Positions 1-6,261 of a stretch of 25,449 nucleotides of DNA are shown here, one piece after another. The DNA comes from Microbacteriaceae bacterium UBA963 (GTDB taxonomy: Bacteria; Actinomycetota; Actinomycetes; Actinomycetales; Microbacteriaceae): assembly GCA_002292955.1 (NCBI GenBank), contig DBCH01000149.1:1-25449 (forward strand), read 5' to 3'. Every line of letters starts with the position of its first letter. The stretch's first letter is position 1. The translations under genes and the position numbers were made by a program. Below the pieces are notes generated by a model, which did no database searches, was not told the origin of the DNA, and worked only from the letters and a program-made list of their open reading frames with translations.

Positions 1-1200
1 GACCAAGACGATATGCCCGGCACCGGCCGAGCCGTGGAGTTGGCCGTGGCCGCACTCCCCGCCAGTTTTGCCGGCGAGGTGCTCGTGCTCAACGGCGACG
101 TGCCACTGCTGGACGCCGAAACGCTCAGCCACATGATTAGTCGTCATCGTCAGGGCAGCTCGGCCGCCACCCTCATGACCACATCGCTCGATGACCCCAG
201 CGGATACGGTCGCATCGTGCGGTCGGCGCAGGGCTCGCTCGAGGCCATCGTTGAGCACAAGGATGCCGACGCCGGAGTGTTGTCGCTCAACGAGGTCAAC
301 GCGGGCATCTATCTGTTTGCCGGCCAGGCCCTGCGCGAATCGGTGGGCAAGCTCACCACGGATAACTCTCAGGGCGAAAAGTACATCACGGATGTGGTGG
401 GTTTGTTGCGCGCGTCGGGCGCCACGGTTGAGGCCTGTGAGGTCACGCACTCGTGGAAGGTTGAGGGCATCAACGACCGCGCTCAACTGGCCGCTGCCGC
501 TGCTCGCCTCAATGCGCTCATCGTGCGCGGCTGGCAGCTCGAGGGTGTCACCGTGATTGATCCCGCATCGACGTGGATTGACCTGCAGGCTCAGCTGGCG
601 CCGGACGTGGAGATTCGACCCGGCACGCAGATTCTGGGGGCGACCGTGATTGGTGCGGGTGCCATCATTGGGCCTGACACGACACTGCTGGACTGCGAGG
701 TGGGCGAGGGCTCGACCGTGAAGCGCACCGACGCCACGCTCTCGGTCATCGGCGCGAATGCAACCGTAGGACCCTTCTCCTATCTTCGCCCCGGCACCTA
801 CCTGGGCGACGACGGCAAGATCGGCACCTTCGTGGAGACCAAGAACGCCCGCATCGGAACCGGTAGCAAGGTGCCGCACCTCTCCTATGTGGGAGATGCC
901 ACCATCGGCGAGCAGAGCAATATTGGCGCGGGCACCATCTTCGCCAACTACGACGGCGTCTCAAAGAACAGCACGAATATCGGTTCACACGTGCGCTCAG
1001 GTTCTCATAACGTCTTCGTTGCCCCGGTTAGTATCGGAGACGGAGCGTATACCGGCGCCGGTGCGGTAATTCGCAAGGATGTTCCCGCAGGATCCATGGC
1101 GCTGAGTGTGGCACCACAACGAAACATGGACGGCTGGGTTGAGAAGAACCGACCCGGTACGAAGGCCGCTGATGCGGCCAAGGATTCACGCGGCAAATAG
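1..1200 (+). CDS. glmU: Bifunctional UDP-GlcNAc pyrophosphorylase / glucosamine-1-P acetyltransferase GlmU (5'-truncated)
   Basis: GlmU acetylates glucosamine-1-phosphate and then uridylates it to UDP-GlcNAc, the cytoplasmic precursor of peptidoglycan. The reading frame is open from base 1, so the 5' end lies outside the window. About 399 codons are visible, and roughly the first 70 residues of the usual 450-490 are missing. The visible part begins in the PGTGRAV stretch, which aligns with the nucleotide-binding GTGHAV region of the uridylyltransferase domain. LNGDVPLL (metal-binding Asp) and VEGIND follow. The second half is a left-handed beta-helix of hexapeptide repeats with the acetyltransferase signatures YLRPGTYLG and VPHLSYVGD (catalytic His codon at 877-879), then NIGAGTIFANYDG. 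The ATG at position 13 is internal and is not the real start. prs follows after 24 bases, a conserved pairing. The C-terminal tail (KNRPGTKAADAAKDSRGK) is charged and presumably disordered. Confidence 0.97.
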   Translation, partial: DQDDMPGTGRAVELAVAALPASFAGEVLVLNGDVPLLDAETLSHMISRHRQGSSAATLMTTSLDDPSGYGRIVRSAQGSLEAIVEHKDADAGVLSLNEVNAGIYLFAGQALRESVGKLTTDNSQGEKYITDVVGLLRASGATVEACEVTHSWKVEGINDRAQLAAAAARLNALIVRGWQLEGVTVIDPASTWIDLQAQLAPDVEIRPGTQILGATVIGAGAIIGPDTTLLDCEVGEGSTVKRTDATLSVIGANATVGPFSYLRPGTYLGDDGKIGTFVETKNARIGTGSKVPHLSYVGDATIGEQSNIGAGTIFANYDGVSKNSTNIGSHVRSGSHNVFVAPVSIGDGAYTGAGAVIRKDVPAGSMALSVAPQRNMDGWVEKNRPGTKAADAAKDSRGK

Positions 1201-1224
1201 CTCCACCTACTCACAAGGGACCTC

Positions 1225-2208
1225 ATGGGCGAGACCGACATCACCACCAAGAACAAGAAGAAGCTCGTGCTCATGTCGGGGCGCGCTCACCCGCAGTTAG
1301 CCCACGACGTGGCTGCCGAACTCGGCACCGTCGTTACCGGCAGCGACCTGCGCACCTTTGCCAGCGGCGAGATCTATGCTCGACCCGAAGAGAGCGTGCG
1401 CGGCAGCGACGTCTTTGTCATGCAGTCGCACTGCGCGCCCATCAATGAGTGGCTGATGGAGCAGCTCATCCTCGTGGACTCACTCAAGAGGGCATCCGCC
1501 AAGCGCATCACCGTGGTGGCGCCGTTTTACCCCTACGCCCGCCAAGACAAGAAGGGCCGCGGTCGCGAGCCCATTTCCGCTCGCCTCGTAGCCGACCTCT
1601 TCAAGGCCGCCGGTGCCGACCGCATCATGAGCGTTGATCTGCACGCCGCCCAGATTCAGGGCTTCTTCGACGGTCCCGTGGATCACCTCTTCGCCATGCC
1701 GGTTCTGCTCGAGCACTTCCGCGCCAAGCTCGACCCCAGCACGCTCACGGTCGTGTCGCCCGATATGGGTCGCGTGCGGGTTGCCGACATCTGGAGCCAG
1801 AGGCTTGGGGTACCGCTGGCCATCATTCACAAGCGCCGCGACCCCATGGTGCACAACGAGGTCACCGTTCACGAAATCGTGGGTGAGGTCAAGGGCCGCG
1901 TCTGCCTGCTGGTGGATGATCTGATCGACACCGGTCGCACCATCACGAAGGCCGCCGAGGCACTCAAGGCGGCCGGAGCCACCGGCGTAGTGGTTGCGGC
2001 CACGCACGCGGTCTTTAGCGATCCGGCCACCGAGATGCTGCAGTCGGCAGCCATCGACTCCGTCGTGGTCACCGACACCCTGCCGTTGCCGGCCGAAAAG
2101 AGATGGGATCGTCTCGAGATTCTGCCGATCGCCCCGCTCATCGCGCGCGCCATTCGCGAGGTCTTTGACGACGGTTCGGTCACGAAGCTCTTTGACGGAG
2201 CTGCCTAG
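1225..2208 (+). CDS. prs: Ribose-phosphate pyrophosphokinase (PRPP synthetase)
   Basis: Prs transfers pyrophosphate from ATP to ribose-5-phosphate, giving PRPP for purine, pyrimidine, histidine, tryptophan and NAD synthesis. The 327-residue product matches class I bacterial enzymes in length. Visible signatures are RTFASGEIYARPEESVRG near residue 35-55, FYPYARQDKKGRGREP near 100-115 (ATP-binding loop), DLHAAQIQGFFD near 140, VVSPDMGRVRVAD near 178 and the PRPP-binding loop LLVDDLIDTGRTI near 230. The ATG at 1225 is preceded by AAGGGA at 1215-1220. It lies 24 bases after glmU and is very likely co-transcribed with it. No clear terminator hairpin follows; a promoter for the next gene starts almost at its stop codon. 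Confidence 0.98.
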   Translation: MGETDITTKNKKKLVLMSGRAHPQLAHDVAAELGTVVTGSDLRTFASGEIYARPEESVRGSDVFVMQSHCAPINEWLMEQLILVDSLKRASAKRITVVAPFYPYARQDKKGRGREPISARLVADLFKAAGADRIMSVDLHAAQIQGFFDGPVDHLFAMPVLLEHFRAKLDPSTLTVVSPDMGRVRVADIWSQRLGVPLAIIHKRRDPMVHNEVTVHEIVGEVKGRVCLLVDDLIDTGRTITKAAEALKAAGATGVVVAATHAVFSDPATEMLQSAAIDSVVVTDTLPLPAEKRWDRLEILPIAPLIARAIREVFDDGSVTKLFDGAA

Positions 2209-2215
2209 CGCACTC

Positions 2216-2244
2216 TTGACCGGTGACTAGCCCCTGAATAAACT
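2216..2244 (+). promoter_or_regulatory. Probable sigma-70-type promoter of the LPDTG surface-protein gene
   Basis: TTGACC at 2216-2221 and TAAACT at 2239-2244 are separated by exactly 17 bases. The first matches the -35 consensus in five positions and the second matches the -10 consensus in four. They sit just after the prs stop and about 40 bases before the next start codon. Transcription would begin near 2251. This is the best complete -35/-10 pair seen in the window. Confidence 0.55.
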
Positions 2245-2285
2245 TTCGGGCATCTCACTTGTCCGCCCAGCACGAGGGGTTTCTC

Positions 2286-3209
2286 ATGCCACGAAAGTTC
2301 CTTGCCGCTGTCGCACTAACTGCCGTCGTGTCTGCTCTGGGAATCGGTGCGTCATCTGGGGCGCTGGCTGCCCCCGGTGACGGCACATGGGGAACATGGA
2401 GCGCCACGAATCCGTTGGACGCACCCTCGGGTCGAATCACTTTTGGCAACACTGCGGTCGGCGGCGCAAACTACACCTTTGTGCTCAATTCGGGATCGTC
2501 AACGGCATCCATTGACACGGTGTCGTCGGCGGGGGAGTGGTTCACCGCCGAGACGGCCCCGGGGGCGTGGGCGGGAGAAAACGGACCCTCGGTCACGGAG
2601 AACGTGCTCACGCTCTCGGGTGCGGCCGCCAATGCCACCACCACAATCACGTTCGATAATCCCGTGCCAGCCAATTACCTCACGCTGGTGATCAGTGACC
2701 TCGATTCCACCAACGCCACCGACCCGCTGTACTCGGATCGTGTCACTATTACGGCTACGACTAATTCCGGCGCCAACCTGAGCTCAAGCGAACTTCAGGG
2801 TTCGGCGAGCGGATCCGAGGTATTCAACTTCTGCAACGTCACCGTAAACGCCGACATGCCGACCGACTGCAGCGGCACCGTTGCCACCGCCGTCCCCGTG
2901 ATGCAAACGCCCTCCCCAACGTCGGTGTATTTCTTTGGCGACATTGCGGTCTCCAGCGCGGTGGGCAACAGTGCCTGGTTGGCGCCCTCGGCCGAAGTCA
3001 AGACGCTCACCATCGTGTGGTCGTCCTACGCGGTTTTGAGCGATGTCCGAATTGCCCTTGCGGTGAAGCAAGACCCGACTCCACCAACCCCGCCTTCGCC
3101 CAATCTTCCAGATACGGGAGTTGACGCCGTGGCTGTCACGTTGACGGCAGGAGTTCTTGGACTCCTGGGTTCGGCCACACTGCTCGCGGTGCGTCGCCGC
3201 CGCGCTTAG
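2286..3209 (+). CDS. Sortase-anchored (LPDTG) secreted surface protein of unknown function
   Basis: The product is a predicted cell-wall-anchored exported protein of 307 residues. It has a signal peptide (MPRKFLAAVALTAVVSALG, then a stretch ending ASSGALAA), a beta-rich Ser/Thr/Asn-rich ectodomain, and a proline-rich spacer (DPTPPTPPSPN). The end is a classic sorting signal: LPDTG at residues 274-278, a hydrophobic helix, and a terminal RRRR. Two cysteines in the ectodomain (FNFCNVT and PTDCSG) could form a disulfide. The ATG at 2286 is chosen over an upstream TTG at 2259 because GAGGGG at 2274-2279 sits 6 bases before it and the signal peptide then starts correctly. I do not recognise the ectodomain family. 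No sortase gene is in the window. Its stop codon overlaps the convergent gnd stop codon. Confidence 0.85.
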   Translation: MPRKFLAAVALTAVVSALGIGASSGALAAPGDGTWGTWSATNPLDAPSGRITFGNTAVGGANYTFVLNSGSSTASIDTVSSAGEWFTAETAPGAWAGENGPSVTENVLTLSGAAANATTTITFDNPVPANYLTLVISDLDSTNATDPLYSDRVTITATTNSGANLSSSELQGSASGSEVFNFCNVTVNADMPTDCSGTVATAVPVMQTPSPTSVYFFGDIAVSSAVGNSAWLAPSAEVKTLTIVWSSYAVLSDVRIALAVKQDPTPPTPPSPNLPDTGVDAVAVTLTAGVLGLLGSATLLAVRRRRA

Positions 3210-4660
3210 TGCGTGCTGGGCTCGGTAGCGATTTCGGAGCGATCGCCCGACCACAGCGTGTGGAAGGTGCCCTCGGCGTCGACGCGCTTATAGGTGTGTG
3301 CGCCAAAAAAGTCGCGCTGCCCTTGAACGAGGGCGGCCGGCAGGCGCTCCGCGCGCAGACCGTCGTAGTACGACAGTGACGAGCCAAACGCGGGAACCGG
3401 GAAACCGGCCAGAGCCGCCTGGGCCACGACGCGACGCCACGAGGCGAGCGAGTCGGAGATGGCCTTCGTAAAGTAGCCGTCGAGCAGGAGCGACACGAGC
3501 CCCGCATCCTTGCCGTAGGCATCCGCGATGCGGTTGAGAAACTGGGCACGGATGATGCAGCCGCCACGCCAGATCTTGCTCACGGCACCGAGGTCTATGT
3601 TCCAGTTGTAGGTGGTGGCTCCCGCGCGAATCGCGTCGAAACCCTGTGCGTAGGCGACAATCTTGGAGGCGTACAGGGCTCGGCGAACATCCTCCACAAA
3701 GGCGGCCCTGTCGTCGATGGTCCAGGCGGATGCCTCTGCGGGCAGGTTACCCGCCTTGGCGCGTTGCCCCGCCTGCGACGAGAGCGACCGAGCAAAAACC
3801 GCCTCGGCAATGCCCGACACAGGGGTGCCCAGGTCGAGCGCCGTCTGGACCGTCCACACACCCGTGCCTTTGGAGCCTGCCTGATCGAGCACCACGTCAA
3901 CGAATGGCTTGCCCGTGGCCGCGTCGACCTGAGTCAGGACCTCGGCGGTGATCTCAATCAGGTACGACTCGAGTTCGCCCTTATTCCACTCGGTCAGGAT
4001 GCCCGCGATTTCGGACGGAGTAAATCCGCCCGCGTTGCGCAAAATGTCGTACGCCTCGGCAATGAGCTGCATGTCGGCATACTCAATGCCGTTGTGGATC
4101 ATTTTGACAAAGTGCCCGGCGCCGTCGGTGCCCACGTGGGTCACGCACGGTTCTCCCTCGGCAATCGCCGCAATGGACGCAAGGATGGGTCCCAGCGTCT
4201 TGTACGACTCCGCGCTTCCCCCGGGCATGATGCTCGGCCCCTTGAGGGCGCCCTCTTCGCCGCCAGAGATTCCGGCACCCACGAAGTGAATCCCCGTGGC
4301 GACGAGGGCCTGCTCGCGGCGGATTGTGTCGGTGAACAGTGCGTTGCCGCCGTCGACGATGATGTCGCCCGGTTCGAAGCGCTCGGCGAGTTCGGAGATG
4401 ACCGCATCGGTGCCCGCCCCGGCCTGAACCATGATGATGGCGGTGCGGGGCTTCGCCAGCGAGGCCACAAAGTCATCGATGCTCTCGGCCGACACAAAGG
4501 CCGCCTCGGGGTGTTCGGTCACGAGCGTGTTCGTGCGCGCAAAGGTGCGGTTGTACACGGCAACGGTGTTGCCCTCGCGGCTGGCCAGGTTGCGGGCCAA
4601 ATTTGAACCCATGACGGCCAAGCCGACTACGCCGATGTTTGCTTTACCCTGCTCGCTCAC
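3206..4660 (-). CDS. gnd: 6-phosphogluconate dehydrogenase, decarboxylating
   Basis: Gnd oxidatively decarboxylates 6-phosphogluconate to ribulose-5-phosphate, making NADPH in the pentose phosphate pathway. It has 484 residues, the long two-domain form, close to the 468-residue E. coli enzyme. The N-terminal Rossmann fold carries IGVVGLAVMGSNLARNL (GxGxxG-type, about 9-25). IIVDGGN is at 100-106 and the substrate loop GAGISGGEEGALKGPSIMPG is at 128-147. The catalytic segment KMIHNGIEYADMQ has Lys186, Asn190 and Glu193 in the positions of E. coli Lys183, Asn187 and Glu190. The start is GTG at 4660, with AGGGAG on the minus strand (4670-4675), a rather long 11-base spacing. It is divergent from rplY across 283 bases and convergent with the LPDTG gene, with overlapping stop codons and no terminator between them. 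Confidence 0.97.
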   Translation of the reverse strand: MSEQGKANIGVVGLAVMGSNLARNLASREGNTVAVYNRTFARTNTLVTEHPEAAFVSAESIDDFVASLAKPRTAIIMVQAGAGTDAVISELAERFEPGDIIVDGGNALFTDTIRREQALVATGIHFVGAGISGGEEGALKGPSIMPGGSAESYKTLGPILASIAAIAEGEPCVTHVGTDGAGHFVKMIHNGIEYADMQLIAEAYDILRNAGGFTPSEIAGILTEWNKGELESYLIEITAEVLTQVDAATGKPFVDVVLDQAGSKGTGVWTVQTALDLGTPVSGIAEAVFARSLSSQAGQRAKAGNLPAEASAWTIDDRAAFVEDVRRALYASKIVAYAQGFDAIRAGATTYNWNIDLGAVSKIWRGGCIIRAQFLNRIADAYGKDAGLVSLLLDGYFTKAISDSLASWRRVVAQAALAGFPVPAFGSSLSYYDGLRAERLPAALVQGQRDFFGAHTYKRVDAEGTFHTLWSGDRSEIATEPSTH

Positions 4661-4739
4661 GTGCGCAACAGCTCCCTATGTCGTTTCTTCGTCTCGTCGT
4701 CTCATGCGAGAGTCCCCGCTCCTCAAGGTTATCGCCCGA

Positions 4740-4770
4740 TTGGCGGCCCACGGCTCTGCTCGGCTACACT
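4740..4770 (+). promoter_or_regulatory. Candidate promoter for rplY-pth-mfd
   Basis: TTGGCG (4740-4745) and TACACT (4765-4770) are separated by 19 bases, longer than ideal. The GGCTACACT context is a common actinobacterial -10 form. Transcription from here would leave a leader of about 165 bases before rplY. The rest of the 283-base gap between gnd and rplY holds no ORF that I would call a gene. Confidence 0.35.
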
Positions 4771-4910
4771 CGAGGTCAGAAAGACTTCGGCGAGGAATGT
4801 GTGCCCCGCAAGTAATTGCGGCCACGTATTCGTTATCGACGCGGTGGATGAGCGAGATCCTCGGTTCTCACAGTTCCTCACGCTCGTAATGCGTTCGAGT
4901 TGAACACGAC

Positions 4911-4925
4911 GAGGCTCAGTGCCTC
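4911..4925 (+). promoter_or_regulatory. Small stem-loop just upstream of the rplY ribosome binding site
   Basis: GAGGC (4911-4915) and GCCTC (4921-4925) form a perfect 5-bp stem with loop TCAGT. It ends 6 bases before the AGGAGGAG ribosome binding site (4932-4939). The position suggests a possible role in access to the rplY start, but a stem this short could be fortuitous. Confidence 0.35.
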
Positions 4926-4943
4926 ATAACCAGGAGGAGCATC

Positions 4944-5663
4944 ATGGCTCACGAAGCAGGAAATCAGGTTCTCGGCGAGACGCGCACGCAGTTCGGCAAG
5001 GGCTTTGCTCGCCGTCTGCGCGCATCGGGCAAGGTACCCGCAGTGATCTACGGCCACGGTTCGGCCGTTCGTCACGTGGCACTGCCCGCTCACCAGATCG
5101 GTCTGATCATTCGCAAGAAGAACGCGGTTATCGAGCTCACCCTCGAGGGCAAAGAAGAACTCGTTCTTGTGAAGGAAGTTCAGAAAGACCCGGTTCTTCA
5201 GATCATTGAGCACATGGACCTCGTTGAGGTGCGTAAGGGCGAGAAGGTTTTCGTCGAGGTGCCGATCCACGTGGTGGGAACGCAGCAGTCCGGTGCTGTT
5301 CTTGAACTCGATGTCAAGATCATCGCCGTCGAGGCGGAAGCCACAAACATTCCCGAGTACCTCGAGGTGAGTGTTGACGGAGCGGTTCCTGGATTCAAGG
5401 TGTTGCTCGGCGACATGGTTCTTCCCGCGGGCGTTACGCTCACGGGCGACCCGAGCAACGTTGTGGTGCACGTGCACGCTCCGAGCGCCGCGGACCTCGC
5501 CGAAACCGCTGCCGAACTGGCGGGCGAGCTTGCGGATGACGCGGCCCACGCCGAGCACAAGGCCGAGATTCACAAGGACCAGCACGACGCTGAGAAGTCC
5601 GCGGCCAAGGCTGACGCCGAGTTGTCTGGTGCCGAGGCCGAGGCCGAGAAGTTCTCGGAGTAA
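4944..5663 (+). CDS. rplY: 50S ribosomal protein L25 (Ctc/TL5 long form)
   Basis: L25 binds 5S rRNA in the large ribosomal subunit; long forms are also called general stress protein Ctc. The N-terminal L25 domain (about 1-95) begins with GETRTQFGKGFARRLRASGKVP AVIYGHG. The C-terminal beta domain (about 100-185) contains VPIHVVGTQQSGAVLE and later DMVLPAGVTL. A further tail of about 55 residues, very rich in Ala, Glu, Asp and Lys, follows and is probably helical or disordered. The ATG at 4944 has a strong ribosome binding site, AGGAGGAG, at 4932-4939. The downstream pth frame begins immediately after its TAA stop in the same reading frame, so translation is probably coupled. The total of 239 residues is longer than the 94-residue E. 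coli L25. Confidence 0.95.
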   Translation: MAHEAGNQVLGETRTQFGKGFARRLRASGKVPAVIYGHGSAVRHVALPAHQIGLIIRKKNAVIELTLEGKEELVLVKEVQKDPVLQIIEHMDLVEVRKGEKVFVEVPIHVVGTQQSGAVLELDVKIIAVEAEATNIPEYLEVSVDGAVPGFKVLLGDMVLPAGVTLTGDPSNVVVHVHAPSAADLAETAAELAGELADDAAHAEHKAEIHKDQHDAEKSAAKADAELSGAEAEAEKFSE

Positions 5664-5666
5664 CAC

Positions 5667-6257
5667 CTGTCTGAAGACACGTGGCTGGTCGTCGGGCTCG
5701 GTAACCCCGGGCCCGACTACGCCGGTCATCGGCACAATGTGGGCCAGATGGTTCTCGACGTTCTGGCTGACGCGCTCGGTGTGGGATTCAAGACCCACAA
5801 AGCACGAGCGATGGTGGCCGAGGCTCGCGTGCGTCCCGGAGGCGCCAAGATCATCCTGGCCAAACCCTCGAGCTTCATGAACCTGTCGGGCGAGCCCGTG
5901 GCGGCCCTGGCCTCCTTCTATAACATCCCGCCCGAGCGAATAGTTGCCGTGCACGACGAGCTCGACATTCCGTTTGACGACGTGCGTATCAAGTTCGCGG
6001 GCGGTCACGGCGGTCATAATGGGCTTCGCGACATTATGGCCGCACTCGATTCGCGGGATTTCGTGCGGCTGCGGGTGGGCATTGGCCGACCACCGGGCAG
6101 GCAGGATGCCGCGGACTATGTCTTGCGCAACTTTTCAGGCCCTGAGAGAAAAATTCTGCCACACGTCCTGCAATCGGCGTCCGATGCGATTGTGTCTATG
6201 GCCGACGAGGGGTATCTCGCCGCGCAACAGCGAGTGAACGCCCCGCGCCTAGACTGA
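5667..6257 (+). CDS. pth: Peptidyl-tRNA hydrolase, apparent CTG start
   Basis: Pth cleaves peptidyl-tRNA released from stalled ribosomes and recycles the tRNA. Starting at CTG 5667 gives a 196-residue protein beginning (M)SEDTWLVVGLGNPG, a normal length and N-terminus. Family residues then fall into place: Asn13, catalytic His23 in GHRHNVG, Asn72 in FMNLSG, Asp97 in VVAVHDELDIP-like context, and GGHGGHNGLRD. There is no in-frame ATG, GTG or TTG between the rplY stop (5661-5663) and GTG 5739. Starting at that GTG would delete Asn13 and His23. A GGAG at 5657-5660 lies 6 bases before the CTG. I therefore infer CTG initiation, coupled to rplY termination. A TAA readthrough fusion is a less likely alternative. 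Confidence 0.9.
   Translation: MSEDTWLVVGLGNPGPDYAGHRHNVGQMVLDVLADALGVGFKTHKARAMVAEARVRPGGAKIILAKPSSFMNLSGEPVAALASFYNIPPERIVAVHDELDIPFDDVRIKFAGGHGGHNGLRDIMAALDSRDFVRLRVGIGRPPGRQDAADYVLRNFSGPERKILPHVLQSASDAIVSMADEGYLAAQQRVNAPRLD
6250..6255 (+). promoter_or_regulatory. Candidate leaderless -10 element for mfd
   Basis: TAGACT lies exactly 6 bases before the mfd GTG and overlaps the end of pth. No convincing ribosome binding site precedes that GTG. The geometry fits a leaderless transcript starting at the initiation codon, in addition to read-through from pth. Confidence 0.35.
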
Positions 6258-6261
6258 ACGC

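Noticed and set aside
2230..2251. GCCC...GGGC hairpin after prs as a terminator
   Set aside because: Only 4 bp pair before mismatches, there is no T-tract, and the segment is better explained as part of a promoter.
3764..4606. Long plus-strand ORF of 280 codons inside gnd
   Set aside because: It is antisense to the clear 6-phosphogluconate dehydrogenase and shows low-complexity, high-GC shadow composition without a recognisable domain.
4878..6017. Minus-strand ORF of 379 codons across rplY and pth
   Set aside because: Two well-identified plus-strand genes explain the region; the antisense translation is a His/Val/Leu-rich shadow.
5739..6257. pth starting at GTG 5739
   Set aside because: This start removes the conserved GLGNPG segment and the catalytic His, and no ribosome binding site precedes it.
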